64,000 nucleotides of DNA from UBA10649 sp965278945. Its GTDB lineage: Bacteria > Actinomycetota > Actinomycetes > S36-B12. The notes under the pieces were generated by a model. That model was not told the origin of the DNA. It was given only the letters and a program-made list of their open reading frames with translations, and ran no database searches. Below, piece by piece: positions 50,486-59,963 of the stretch (position 1 is the first letter of the stretch; each line of letters begins with the position of its first letter). Made by a program: the position numbers and the translations under genes. The stretch lies in contig OZ257128.1 of the NCBI GenBank assembly GCA_965278945.1, forward strand, positions 1,612,001-1,676,000, given 5' to 3'.

Positions 50486-52939
50486 ATGGCCCGCCGAGCC
50501 ACGCGCAACGTCGAGCATCCTGGCGACGGTCGCATCGTCGACGTCGACGTCTCGGACGAGATGCGCGGATCATTCCTGGAGTACGCCTACTCCGTCATCT
50601 ACGCGCGAGCCCTTCCCGACGCCCGCGACGGCATGAAGCCCGTGCAGCGGCGCATCTTGTTCCAGATGGCGCAGATGGGCCTGCGCCCCGACCGTGGTCA
50701 CGTCAAGAGCGCCCGCGTCGTCGGCGACGTCATGGGCCGCCTGCATCCGCACGGCGACACCGCGATCTACGACGCGCTCGTGCGCATGGCGCAGCCGTTC
50801 TCCCTGCGCCTGCCGCTCATCGACGGCCACGGCAACTTCGGCTCGCTCGACGACGGACCAGCGGCGATGCGCTACACCGAGGCCCGGCTGGCCACGCCCG
50901 CGATGGCGATGACCGACGGCCTGGACGAGGACGTCGTCGACTTCGGCGCGAACTACGACGGACGCGAGACCGAGCCGGCCGTGCTGCCCGCGGCCATCCC
51001 GAACCTGCTCGTCAACGGCGCGTCCGGCATCGCGGTCGGCATGGCGACCAACCTCGTCCCGCACAACGTCGGCGAGGTGCTCAACGGCGCGCGCCACCTG
51101 CTGCGCAATCCGGACGCGACACTCGCGGAGATCATGACGCTCATCCCGGGCCCGGACTTTCCTGGCGGCGGGGTCATCGTCGGACTCGACGGAGTGCGCG
51201 ACGCGTACGAGACAGGACGCGGTGCGTTCAAGGTGCGGGCTCGCACGCGCATCGAGCAGGTCACTCCGCGACGACGTGGCATCGTGGTCACCGAGCTGCC
51301 CTACAACGTCGGGCCCGAGCGCATCATCGATCGCATCAAGGACGCCGTGCAGGCAAAGAAGCTCGAGGGCATCTCCGACGTCGTCGACCTCACCGACGGG
51401 GACAGCGGACTCCAGCTGGTCATCGAGATCAAGAACGGATTCCATCCCGAGGCCGTCCTCGAGCATCTCTTCCGGCTCACGCCGATGGAGGACACGGTCA
51501 ACGTCAACGCGGTCGCGCTCGTCGACGGGCAGCCGCAGACGATGGGCCTCATCTCGATGCTCGAGGTCTGGCTCAAGCATCGTCTCGAGGTCGTGCGCCG
51601 CCGCAGCGAGTACCGCCGCCGCCGCGCGCAGGAGCGCCTGCATCTTGTGGATGGCCTGCTCCTGGCCATCATCGACATCGACGAGGTCATCCAGCTGATC
51701 CGCGAGTCCGACGACTCCGCGGCCGCGAAGGAACGACTCATGACGGTGTTCGACCTCAGCGACGTGCAGGCGACTTACATCCTCGACATGCCGCTTCGCC
51801 GCCTCACCAAGTTCTCGCGGATCGACCTCGAGAAGGAGGGCGACGACCTGCGCCGGACGATCGACGAGCTCACCGCTCTGCTCGAGGACCCCGAGGTGCT
51901 TCGCAACGCGGTCGCCGACGAGATCGGCGAGGTCGCGCAACTGCACGCCACTCCGCGACGCACGCTGCTCATGGAGTCCTCGTCGGTGCCGGTGCGCACC
52001 GCCGTTCCGATGGAGGTCCACGACGAGCCGTGCGTCGTGCTCATGTCGAGCACCGGACTGCTCGCGCGCACGTCGGTCATCTCCGCGGCTGACGATGCCA
52101 GCCACGCGCAGCGCTCCACCCACGACGTCATCATCAGCGCGACTCCGGCAACCACGCGCGGCCAGTTCGGCATCGTCACCTCCGCGGGCCGCGTGCTGCG
52201 ACTCAACACCGTCGACCTGCCGTCGCTGCCCGCTGTCAGCGGCACGCCAGCCCTGTCGGCCGGTGCGCCGCTCGGCGCCTTCGTCGACCTGCCCGTCGAC
52301 GAGGCACCTCTGTGCCTGGTCACCCTCGACGATGCCGGCGGCATCGCGCTGGCCACGGCGCGCGGCATCGTCAAGCGCGTGATCCCCGATGCGCTGCAGA
52401 ACAAGGACTCGTGGGAGATCATTCGTCTCGAGGACGGCGACCGAGTCGTCGGCGCGACGCGACTGCCGGAGGCCGAGGCGGAGAAGTCCGAGCTCGTGTT
52501 CATCACCTCGGATGCCCAGCTGCTGCGCATCCCCGCGACCTCCGTGCGCCCGCAGGGCCGCGCAGCGGCCGGCATGGCGGGTATCAAGCTGGCGCGCGGA
52601 GCCGAGGTGATCTCCTTCCATGCGCTGCGACCGCAGGAGGAGTCGGTGATCGTGACGATCGCCGGAAGCGGCGCCGCGCTGCCGGGCACCGAACCGGGCA
52701 CGGTGAAGGTCACTCCGCTGGCGGAGTACCCGGCCAAAGGCCGCGCTACCGGCGGGGTGCGCTGCCACAAGTTCCGCTCCGGCGAGGACCGCCTGCTCCT
52801 CGCCTGGGCCGGCACCGGGCCGGCACGCGCCGCGACCGCATCCGGCGGCCCGCTGCCGCTGCCCGAGGTCGATATCCGTCGTGACGCGACCGGGGTTCCC
52901 GCAACAGCGCCGATCTCCTCGGTGGCCGGAGCCCTATGA
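50486..52939 (+). CDS. parC: DNA topoisomerase IV subunit A
   Basis: This 817-residue type IIA topoisomerase A subunit has the catalytic tyrosine Y130 in AAMRYTEARL and the DNA-gate region LPDARDGMKPVQRRILFQM. The C-terminal beta-pinwheel carries repeated blade sequences. The length and the ParE gene 3.6 kb away favour topoisomerase IV rather than gyrase. GAGAGGACACC precedes the ATG. It overlaps the sucrase/ferredoxin gene by 4 bp, so that gene is co-expressed. Confidence 0.88.
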   Translation: MARRATRNVEHPGDGRIVDVDVSDEMRGSFLEYAYSVIYARALPDARDGMKPVQRRILFQMAQMGLRPDRGHVKSARVVGDVMGRLHPHGDTAIYDALVRMAQPFSLRLPLIDGHGNFGSLDDGPAAMRYTEARLATPAMAMTDGLDEDVVDFGANYDGRETEPAVLPAAIPNLLVNGASGIAVGMATNLVPHNVGEVLNGARHLLRNPDATLAEIMTLIPGPDFPGGGVIVGLDGVRDAYETGRGAFKVRARTRIEQVTPRRRGIVVTELPYNVGPERIIDRIKDAVQAKKLEGISDVVDLTDGDSGLQLVIEIKNGFHPEAVLEHLFRLTPMEDTVNVNAVALVDGQPQTMGLISMLEVWLKHRLEVVRRRSEYRRRRAQERLHLVDGLLLAIIDIDEVIQLIRESDDSAAAKERLMTVFDLSDVQATYILDMPLRRLTKFSRIDLEKEGDDLRRTIDELTALLEDPEVLRNAVADEIGEVAQLHATPRRTLLMESSSVPVRTAVPMEVHDEPCVVLMSSTGLLARTSVISAADDASHAQRSTHDVIISATPATTRGQFGIVTSAGRVLRLNTVDLPSLPAVSGTPALSAGAPLGAFVDLPVDEAPLCLVTLDDAGGIALATARGIVKRVIPDALQNKDSWEIIRLEDGDRVVGATRLPEAEAEKSELVFITSDAQLLRIPATSVRPQGRAAAGMAGIKLARGAEVISFHALRPQEESVIVTIAGSGAALPGTEPGTVKVTPLAEYPAKGRATGGVRCHKFRSGEDRLLLAWAGTGPARAATASGGPLPLPEVDIRRDATGVPATAPISSVAGAL

Positions 52940-53895
52940 CCTCGTGCTCCATCGAAGCGCTCGCCGTCGGCGAGCCGCTTCCCGGAACCGCGCCCCATGC
53001 GACGGGCTGGATCGTCCTCGAGCAGCCCGGATCGTGGGGGCGAGATGCCGTCTCCGAGAGCCAGTTGGACCCACGGGTCGCCGCCTTCCTGGCGAACGCC
53101 GACCGATCAGGCATCAAGGTGCTGATGGCACGTCACCCCGACCGTCCGGCCCGACGGCCCGACGGCACCCGGCACGCGTGGGTCGCACGCAGCATCGCCG
53201 GCGCTCACCTGCTGCGCCACGGGATCCTCGACGGCATCGAGGAGGTGCTGACGTGGGACCTCGAGGCGATGGGTGCCGGGCACCTGCCCGTCATGGGCTC
53301 CCTCGACCCCAGGCCGACGACCTTCGTGTGCACGCACTCCAAGCGCGACCGCTGCTGCGCCCTCGACGGCCGTGCGCTCATCACCGATCTTCTCGCCGAG
53401 GTGGAGCCCGACGAGCGCCTGCGGATCTGGGAGTGCAGCCACGTCGGCGGGCATCGCTTCGCTCCCGTGATGCTGACCTTGCCGTCCGGTGCGGTCCACG
53501 GCCGAGTCGATGGCCAGACCGCACGCGAGGTGATCAACCTCGCGTCGCGTCACGAGGTGGTGATCGACCGGCTGCGCGGGCTCTCCGGGTTCAGTCCCGC
53601 GTTCCAGGTCGCGGCGATCGCCGTCATGCGCGCCGAGGGCCTGACCCGCGACGATGACCTGGACGTCCTGCGCATCGTCAAAGGGCGAGCCATTCCGGTC
53701 AAGCCCGGTGCGCCGAACGCCGACGGCACCGACATCGTGGAGGCCGAGGTGCGGCATACCGACGGTCGGTCATGGCGAGTGACCGTCGAGCGCGTACCGC
53801 TGGCGAAGGATCGGCGCGAGTCGTGCAGCAAGGACCCGGTGTCCGGATTCGCCTGGGAATGCACGGCTCTCGCTGCCACAACCCCTTGGTCCTAA
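52936..53895 (+). CDS. Sucrase/ferredoxin-like protein (thioredoxin-fold 2Fe-2S)
   Basis: This 319-residue protein has the Suc_Fer-like arrangement: CTHSKRDRCCALDGRAL then ECSHVGGHRFAPVML, with the cysteines and histidines placed for a thioredoxin-fold [2Fe-2S] cluster. The N-terminal part (GWIVLEQPGSWGRDA) is also typical. It probably moves electrons. It is convergent with FprA (4-bp overlap), a reductase that could reduce it. Coupled to parC by ATGA overlap. Function otherwise unknown. Confidence 0.83.
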   Translation: MTSCSIEALAVGEPLPGTAPHATGWIVLEQPGSWGRDAVSESQLDPRVAAFLANADRSGIKVLMARHPDRPARRPDGTRHAWVARSIAGAHLLRHGILDGIEEVLTWDLEAMGAGHLPVMGSLDPRPTTFVCTHSKRDRCCALDGRALITDLLAEVEPDERLRIWECSHVGGHRFAPVMLTLPSGAVHGRVDGQTAREVINLASRHEVVIDRLRGLSGFSPAFQVAAIAVMRAEGLTRDDDLDVLRIVKGRAIPVKPGAPNADGTDIVEAEVRHTDGRSWRVTVERVPLAKDRRESCSKDPVSGFAWECTALAATTPWS

Positions 53896-55265
53896 CCCCC
53901 TGGGCGTGCCGCGGCGAGCAGGTCGTCCTGGTGGTGGATCGTCGTGCGGTCGCGACCACGTGATGCACCGAGGGCTCGCTCCGCGCTGTCGATCGAGCGC
54001 CAGCCGTCAGTCGACACGGCGACGATGCCCTTGGCAGCGAGCAGCGCGTCGAAAGCATCAGCAGTCGGCGTTGCCGGCTCGGGCAGGACGCCGGCCTCGA
54101 TGTCGGCGACGAGCGACGCGACCGTGGCGGTCGCATCCTTCTTGTTCGTGCCGATGATCCCCGTAGGACCGCGCTTGATCCATCCGGCGACGTACTCCCC
54201 CGCGACCGTCTGGCCATCGCGGTGCACGCGGCCGTCGTTGTGCGGGATGACGTTGCGCGAGCTGTCGAAGGGGACCTCGTCGAGCGCGGTGCCGCGGTAT
54301 CCGACGCTGCGCACGATGACGTTCGCGTCGACCTCGAAGAACTCGCCGGTTCCCTCCGCGCCGCCCTCCGCGGTCAGGCGCGTGCGCTCCACTGACACCT
54401 TCTCGGCGTGGTCGGTGCCGAGGATCTCGGCGGGACGGGCGAAGAAGTGCAGGTGGATGCGACGCGAATGGCCGGCGTGCTCGCGGTCGATCCACCCGCG
54501 CATGACCTCGACGTTGCGCGCAACGGCCTTGTCGGCAGCAGCAGCCGCGGCGCTCGCCTCGTCGAGATCGAAGTCCTCGGCCTTGACGATGATGTCGGCA
54601 TCCTCGAGCTCGCCGAGCTCGCGTAGTTCCTTGGTGGTGAATGTCGCCTGAGCCGGTCCGCGACGGCCAAGCACGTGGATGTCGGTGATCTGCGACTTCG
54701 ACAAGGTGTCCAGCACGTGCTGAGGCATGTCGGTGTGCTCCAACTCGGCGACCGTCTTCGCCAGCACGCGAGTGACATCGACGGACACGTTGCCCACGCC
54801 GACGACGACAACGCCGGTCGCGGTGGGAAGCAGCGTCTCGAACAGCTCGCGGTCAGCGTCGGGATGGCCGCAGTACCAGGCCACGAAATCCGTCGCGGCG
54901 ATGCTGCCCGGCAGGTCCTCACCCTCGATGCCCAGGCGACGATCGCGCGATGCGCCATACGTCCAGATGACGGCGTCGAAACAGGAGTGCAGCTCGGATG
55001 CGGTGATGCCGCCGACCTCGCCGACGAGGACGTTTCCGACGAACCGGACGCCCGGCTTGTCGAGCACCTTGTCGAGAGTGTCGCGCACCGAGCGGATGCT
55101 CAGGTGGTCGGGCGCCACGCCGTATCGCACGAGACCGAAAGGCACGGGCAGTCGGTCGATGACGTCGACCTCGACGGGGAAACCGTCCTGGCTGACAAGC
55201 GCGTCGGCTGCATACATGCCCGATGGGCCCGACCCTACGATGGCGACCCTCAGGGGGCGTGGCAT
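53892..55265 (-). CDS. fprA: Ferredoxin-NADP+ reductase (FprA type)
   Basis: This 457-residue flavoprotein resembles mycobacterial FprA and adrenodoxin reductase. The FAD loop is VAIVGSGPSGMYAADAL (residues 8-24), and PVPFGLVRYGVAPDH is the family FAD/NADP junction. The NADP loop is VVVVGVGNVSVDVTRVLAK near residue 155, and GWIKRGPTGIIGTNKKDA near the C-terminus binds FAD. It transfers electrons between NADPH and ferredoxins. Here a [2Fe-2S] protein gene is its convergent neighbour. Confidence 0.92.
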   Translation of the reverse strand: MPRPLRVAIVGSGPSGMYAADALVSQDGFPVEVDVIDRLPVPFGLVRYGVAPDHLSIRSVRDTLDKVLDKPGVRFVGNVLVGEVGGITASELHSCFDAVIWTYGASRDRRLGIEGEDLPGSIAATDFVAWYCGHPDADRELFETLLPTATGVVVVGVGNVSVDVTRVLAKTVAELEHTDMPQHVLDTLSKSQITDIHVLGRRGPAQATFTTKELRELGELEDADIIVKAEDFDLDEASAAAAAADKAVARNVEVMRGWIDREHAGHSRRIHLHFFARPAEILGTDHAEKVSVERTRLTAEGGAEGTGEFFEVDANVIVRSVGYRGTALDEVPFDSSRNVIPHNDGRVHRDGQTVAGEYVAGWIKRGPTGIIGTNKKDATATVASLVADIEAGVLPEPATPTADAFDALLAAKGIVAVSTDGWRSIDSAERALGASRGRDRTTIHHQDDLLAAARPGG

Positions 55266-55364
55266 GGCAACTCCTCGACGCGACCGGCAGGACCGGCCCA
55301 GCCTAGAGCGGCGGCCCGCGGCAGGCCGACCGGCGCACCGTCAACTTCTCATATGCTGCCGGAC

Positions 55365-55910
55365 ATGGACGAGGTACCGATCCGACGGGTGGCAAGTCGG
55401 GTCGCCTACTCAAATCCCTGGCTCACGCTGCGCGAGGACGACGTCTCATATGCGGATGGAACGGTAACGATCTTCGGAGTCGTCGAGAAGCCGGACTTCG
55501 CGCTGGTTCTCCCGCGCGGGGATGGCGGCTTCTGGCTGGTCAGCCAGTATCGCTATCCCGTCGGGCGGCGTACCTGGGAGATGCCGCAGGGCTCGTGGGG
55601 ACACGACGCATCAGGCACGGCGGAAGAACTGGCGCGTAGCGAACTCCGCGAGGAGACCGGTCTGACCGCGTCGTCGATGCATCATCTCGGTCGACTCGCG
55701 CACGCGCCGGGCATCAGTCCAACGCAGTTCGACGTATACCTGGCCGAGGGCCTTGCCCAGGGAAAGCCACGACCTGAATGGACCGAGGTCGACATGCACC
55801 ATCGCTTCGTCACCGATGACGAGCTCCGAGGAATGATCGCCTCACGCGAGGTCTACGACGCCCCATCGCTGGCCGGACTTGCCCTGTTCTGGATGCGCAA
55901 CAACCACTAG
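55365..55910 (+). CDS. NUDIX hydrolase (ADP-ribose pyrophosphatase-like)
   Basis: This 181-residue protein has the Nudix core: GSWGHDASGTAEELARSELREETGL, the GX5EX7REUXEEXGU pattern, following TWEMPQG. The upstream WLTLREDDVSYADG block is the family N-terminal beta-strand pair. It hydrolyses nucleoside-diphosphate derivatives; the substrate is not specified. The ATG at 55365 is used, with ATG 55353 a possible alternative. It ends overlapping the beta-carbonic anhydrase gene by 4 bp. Confidence 0.85.
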   Translation: MDEVPIRRVASRVAYSNPWLTLREDDVSYADGTVTIFGVVEKPDFALVLPRGDGGFWLVSQYRYPVGRRTWEMPQGSWGHDASGTAEELARSELREETGLTASSMHHLGRLAHAPGISPTQFDVYLAEGLAQGKPRPEWTEVDMHHRFVTDDELRGMIASREVYDAPSLAGLALFWMRNNH

Positions 55911-56443
55911 GCCTCCATGGGAAGCAGGCGCCCGGTGTGCACGTCGAACACCGCGCCGCCGACGATCAGGTCGGGCGGAAGGAGCGGGTACGCGCGGATG
56001 CGCACGATGTCGGTTATCAGCGCAGCCTTCTGGTCGGTCACCGTGCGGATCTCGACACTGCGCGTGTCGATCCCATGAGTGTCGAGGATCTGCTGGTGAA
56101 CCGCGGCCTCCTCGCCGCTGGCCATCTTGCAGTCGGTGTGCGGCATCACGAGGACCCGCTTGACGCCAAGCAGATAGGTCGCGAGGACCAGGGTGCGCAG
56201 GACGTCATCGGTGACGCGGGCGCCGGCGTTCCGCAGGATCTTGGCATCGCCTCGCTCCAGGCCGAGTACCCCGAGCGGGTCGATGCGCGAGTCCATGCAG
56301 GTGATGACCGCAAGCCCCCGCTCAGCCCAGCCCGATCGCTCGATCGGGACGAACGTGTCGACGTAGTCAGCGTTGCCAGCCAGTACGTCCGCGAACGCAG
56401 CGCTCGGGAAGTCCTGCACGATCGCAGTGCTCTCAAGGGTCAT
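55907..56443 (-). CDS. Beta-class carbonic anhydrase
   Basis: This 178-residue protein has the zinc ligands C49 in ITCMDSR (with the D51-R53 dyad), H102 and C105 in MPHTDCKM. RNAGARVTDDVLRTL is the conserved dimer-interface block. The sequence resembles the mycobacterial Rv1284-type enzyme. It reversibly hydrates CO2 in the cytoplasm. A gamma-class-like homologue lies at 39679. It is convergent with the NUDIX gene. Confidence 0.92.
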   Translation of the reverse strand: MTLESTAIVQDFPSAAFADVLAGNADYVDTFVPIERSGWAERGLAVITCMDSRIDPLGVLGLERGDAKILRNAGARVTDDVLRTLVLATYLLGVKRVLVMPHTDCKMASGEEAAVHQQILDTHGIDTRSVEIRTVTDQKAALITDIVRIRAYPLLPPDLIVGGAVFDVHTGRLLPMEA

Positions 56444-56495
56444 GTCGGCACCCTACTAAGCCGTGCGCGACTGGGCACGACGACGTTGACAGGGC

Positions 56496-58589
56496 TCAGG
56501 CGTCGATGCGATTGCGATCAAGCGACGCAGCGCCATCGACGATGAAGTCCTTGCGAGGAGCGACCTCGCTGCCCATGAGCAGGTCGAACACCGCTCCTGC
56601 GGCATCGACGTCGGACATCGTCATGCGGCGCAGGGTGCGGTGCGCAGGATCCATGGTGGTCTCGCGCAGCTGCGAGGAATCCATCTCGCCGAGGCCCTTA
56701 TAGCGCTGCACGGGATCCTTCACGCGACGGCCGCGCTTCTCGGCGTCCTTGAGCACGGTCTTCATCTCCGCGTCGGAGTACGTGTAGACCACCTCGTTCG
56801 ACTTCGATCCCGGGTTGATGATCTCGACGCGATGCAGCGGCGGCACCGCCGCGAAGACGCGTCCGTCGTCGAGCAGCGGCTTGAGGTAGCGGTGGATGAG
56901 TGTCAGGAGCAGGCAGCGGATGTGCGCGCCGTCGACATCAGCATCGGACATCAAGATGATCTTGCCGTAGCGCGCCTGCTCGAGATCGAACGTGCGACCG
57001 GACCCCGCGCCGATGACCTGGATGATCGACGCGCACTCGGAGTTCTTGAGCATGTCGGCGAGCGATGACTTCTGGACATTGAGGATCTTCCCGCGGATCG
57101 GCAGCAGCGCCTGGTGATCGGCGTTGCGCGCGGTCTTCGCGGTGCCGAGCGCGCTGTCGCCCTCGACGATGAACAGCTCCGTGCGCAGGATGTCGTCGCT
57201 GCGGCAGTCAACGAGCTTGGCGGGCAGTGCTGACGACTCGAGAGCGGTCTTGCGCCGCTGCGTATCGCGGTGCGTTCGTGCCGCCACCCGCGCGCGCATG
57301 GCGTTCGCGGTCTTGTCGAGGATCGCCTTCGCCGCGGCCTTCTCACCGCGTGGCGGCGAGGTGAGCCATGACGTGAGCTCCTTGCTGACGACGTTGCCGA
57401 CGATGCGCGAGGCGGCGGGGGTGCCGAGCACCTCCTTCGTCTGCCCGTCGAACTGCGGCTCGGCGAGGCGAACGGTGACGACGGCGGTGAGGCCCTCGAG
57501 GATGTCGTCCTTGGTGATGTTGTCGTCGCTGGCCTTGAGGATCTTCGCCGCGCGCAGCTGGTCGTTCATCACCTTGACGATGGCGCGCTCGAAGCCCGCC
57601 ACGTGCGTGCCGCCCTTGAGGGTCGGGATGACGTTGACGAACGAGCGCATGACGGTGTCGTAGCCGGTGTCCCAGCGCAGCGCGATATCGACTCCGAGGT
57701 CGCGCTCGACCTCCTGCGGAGTCATGTGGCCCTTGGCATCGAGGACAGGGACCGTCTCGTGGAAGTGACCGCTGCCGGTTAGGCGGATCACCGGACTGAC
57801 CGCCTCTCCCGTCGACAAGAACTCCGCAAACTCGCTGAGCCCGCCCTTGTGCTGGAAGGTCTCCTCCCAGACGTCGTCGGCATCGCGCTCGTCTCGCATC
57901 GCGATCGTCAGGCCGGGCACCAGGAACGTGCTCTGCATGGCGCGCTCGCGCAGCACCTCGCGGTCGTACTCGGCGTCCTTGGTGAAGACCTGGCGGTCGG
58001 CCCAGAACCGCACGCGCGTGCCGGTCTTGGTGCGCGGGCACGTTCCGACGATGCGCAGCCCGCCCTTGCGGGTGAACTCGGCGGTCTCGTCGTCGCCGTC
58101 GAAGATCCCGGGCACGCCGCGACGGAAGGTCATCAGGTGGATCTTGCCGACGCGGTCGACCTCGACGTCAAGGCGCGAGGACAGCGCATTGACGACGGAC
58201 GCACCCACTCCGTGCAGTCCGCCCGAGGCGCCGTACGAGCCGCCGCCGAACTTGCCGCCGGCGTGCAGCTTCGTCATGACGACCTCGACGCCGGTGAGCT
58301 TCGTCTTGGGCTCGACGTCGACCGGGATCCCGCGGCCATCGTCCTCGACCTCGGCGGAGCCGTCGGCGCGCAGCGTGACGACGATCTTCTTGCAATGCCC
58401 GGCCAGCGCCTCGTCGACGGCGTTGTCGATGATCTCGCCCAGGCAGTGCATGAGGCCGCGGCTGTCGTTGGAGCCGATGTACATGCCCGGGCGCTTGCGC
58501 ACCGCCTCCAGGCCCTCCAGGACCGCGAGGTCCTTGGCGGAGTAACCCGAGGATGCAGTCGGCTTGGCGGCAGAACGAGCGGTTGGCAC
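56496..58589 (-). CDS. parE: DNA topoisomerase IV subunit B
   Basis: This 697-residue type IIA B subunit has a GHKL ATPase domain (LGEIIDNAVDEALAG, EDDGRGIPVD, GLHGVGASVVNALS) and a Toprim/Mg region (FIVEGDSALGTAKTARN, MSDADVDGAHI). The size and ParC-sized partner favour ParE over GyrB; actinobacteria also keep gyrB near dnaA. Start GTG 58589. The 241-bp gap to DUF7455 must hold both promoters. Confidence 0.92.
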   Translation of the reverse strand: MPTARSAAKPTASSGYSAKDLAVLEGLEAVRKRPGMYIGSNDSRGLMHCLGEIIDNAVDEALAGHCKKIVVTLRADGSAEVEDDGRGIPVDVEPKTKLTGVEVVMTKLHAGGKFGGGSYGASGGLHGVGASVVNALSSRLDVEVDRVGKIHLMTFRRGVPGIFDGDDETAEFTRKGGLRIVGTCPRTKTGTRVRFWADRQVFTKDAEYDREVLRERAMQSTFLVPGLTIAMRDERDADDVWEETFQHKGGLSEFAEFLSTGEAVSPVIRLTGSGHFHETVPVLDAKGHMTPQEVERDLGVDIALRWDTGYDTVMRSFVNVIPTLKGGTHVAGFERAIVKVMNDQLRAAKILKASDDNITKDDILEGLTAVVTVRLAEPQFDGQTKEVLGTPAASRIVGNVVSKELTSWLTSPPRGEKAAAKAILDKTANAMRARVAARTHRDTQRRKTALESSALPAKLVDCRSDDILRTELFIVEGDSALGTAKTARNADHQALLPIRGKILNVQKSSLADMLKNSECASIIQVIGAGSGRTFDLEQARYGKIILMSDADVDGAHIRCLLLTLIHRYLKPLLDDGRVFAAVPPLHRVEIINPGSKSNEVVYTYSDAEMKTVLKDAEKRGRRVKDPVQRYKGLGEMDSSQLRETTMDPAHRTLRRMTMSDVDAAGAVFDLLMGSEVAPRKDFIVDGAASLDRNRIDA

Positions 58590-58830
58590 CTGCTCAACCT
58601 ACCCAGCGCCGCCGACGTCGACGGACCGCGCCGCGCGTGTGTTGACGCTCTCGCTTGTGACCTTGTGAACACGCGGCCACCGAGTTTTCCACCGTGTTAA
58701 CTCTCCGCTGTGGGCGAACGACGTCGGCGTGGCTAACCGGGAACAAACAGTCCATGGGAGACTGTTACGACTACCAACGGGTGATTGATCCTGATCACCA
58801 CCAGCACCTGGACTTGGAGGTACCGCGCAC
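58590..58830. promoter_or_regulatory. Divergent promoter region between parE and DUF7455 with three GTGTTNAC-type sites
   Basis: The 241-bp gap carries GTGTTGAC (58639-58646), GTGAACAC (58665-58672, the reverse orientation) and GTGTTAAC (58694-58701), spaced 26 and 29 bp. The middle and right sites form an imperfect inverted repeat (GTGAACACG / CGTGTTAAC). A GGAGG lies about 10 bases before the DUF7455 ATG. I see no gene here. A regulator site is suggested but unproven. Confidence 0.35.
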
Positions 58831-59046
58831 ATGACTACGACACTGACCGCGCCGACCCTCAGCGCTACTGACCGTTGCGATCGCTGCAACGCGCAGGCCT
58901 ACGTTCGTGTCGTGCTTCCCGGAGGTACCGACCTGCTGTTCTGCGGCCATCATTGGGGCCGTCACGAGACTGTGCTGCGCCCGCAGGCGGTCGAGATTCT
59001 CGACGAGACCCACCGGCTCACCGCCGTCCCGCCCGTCGCTGACTGA
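58831..59046 (+). CDS. DUF7455 small zinc-ribbon-like protein
   Basis: This 71-residue protein has CDRCNAQAYV and FCGHHWGRHE, a cysteine/histidine set for a zinc ribbon, typical of the DUF7455 family. These genes are found near parE and the primary sigma factor in Actinomycetota, as here. No function has been demonstrated. GGAGG precedes the start. It converges on the methylmalonyl-CoA decarboxylase gene, with stops 8 bp apart. Confidence 0.88.
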   Translation: MTTTLTAPTLSATDRCDRCNAQAYVRVVLPGGTDLLFCGHHWGRHETVLRPQAVEILDETHRLTAVPPVAD

Positions 59047-59054
59047 CCGCTTCG

Positions 59055-59870
59055 CTACTTCCCCTCGAAGCGGGCCGGCCGCTTGGCGAGGAATGCCTTG
59101 ATGCCTTCCTGATAGTCGTCGCTGCGCCATGCAGCACGACGCAGGGAGGTCAGGCGCTCGAACTCATCGCTCGTCAATGACCTGGCATCGGTCAGGGCTG
59201 TTGTCTCGGCCTTGATCGCGGCAATCGCCAATGGTGCCAACGATGAAATCCGGGTCGCGAGCGCCACCGCCGTCGACTCGAGCTCGGCCGAATCGCCCAC
59301 CACGCGGTTGACCACGCCGAACGATGCCATCGCTTCCGCGGTGATCGGCTCGGCGGTGAAGAACATCTCCTTCGCGACGTTCAGGGGCAGTCCGCCGAGG
59401 AAGTGCGCGACACCTGCCGTGTTGTACGGGATGCCGAGCCGGGCCGGGGTGATGGCGAATGTCGACGTCCGCATCGCGACGACCAGATCGCACGTGAGCA
59501 CTAGATCGCAGGCGCCGCCCCAGACCGTGCCCTCGACCGCCGCGATGACCGGGAACGGCGTGTGCCGCACCGTGCGCAAGAACAGCTCGAGGGGGTTGGT
59601 CCAGGTCAGCGGGTCGGTCCCGTCGACGGGCAGTTCGGAGATGTCGTGGCCGGCGGACCACACGCTCACCCCGGGCTCGGCACGGATGATGAGCGCCCGG
59701 CAGCCTGAGTCCGTGGCCGCCATCAGCTCGGCCGTCAAGGCGGCGAGCATGTCCGAGCCGAGGGCATTGCGCTTGGCCGGCGCCGCCAAGGTCACTTCGA
59801 TGACGTGGCCCGGATGCGATTCGTCGCCGACGTTGCGGACGTGAACCAGAGTGGAATCCTGTGCAGACAT
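59055..59870 (-). CDS. scpB: Crotonase-family protein, methylmalonyl-CoA decarboxylase-like
   Basis: This 271-residue protein aligns well with E. coli ScpB (YgfG): SAGHDISELPVDGTDPLTW, AAVEGTVWGGACDLVLTCDLVVA, FAITPARLGIPYN and the end DDYQEGIKAFLAKR. It is closer to methylmalonyl-CoA decarboxylase than to classical enoyl-CoA hydratases, which lack the HDI-x-E loop and the WGG oxyanion variant. The product would be propionyl-CoA from methylmalonyl-CoA. A mutase or CoA transferase is not in the window, so the pathway is not demonstrated. Start ATG 59870. Confidence 0.72.
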   Translation of the reverse strand: MSAQDSTLVHVRNVGDESHPGHVIEVTLAAPAKRNALGSDMLAALTAELMAATDSGCRALIIRAEPGVSVWSAGHDISELPVDGTDPLTWTNPLELFLRTVRHTPFPVIAAVEGTVWGGACDLVLTCDLVVAMRTSTFAITPARLGIPYNTAGVAHFLGGLPLNVAKEMFFTAEPITAEAMASFGVVNRVVGDSAELESTAVALATRISSLAPLAIAAIKAETTALTDARSLTSDEFERLTSLRRAAWRSDDYQEGIKAFLAKRPARFEGK

Positions 59871-59963
59871 CCTGCCTCCAGTGTCCGAATTGTCGGGAAA
59901 GGGCTAGTCATCTAGCCAACCGAAGGTTACGGTGATGCCCTCGCCTTGAGGCTCGGGGGGCCA

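Noticed and set aside
50570..52768. A 732-codon open frame on the reverse strand across parC
   Set aside because: The forward frame encodes a complete topoisomerase IV A subunit with its catalytic tyrosine; the reverse frame is a GC-rich shadow with no recognisable domain.
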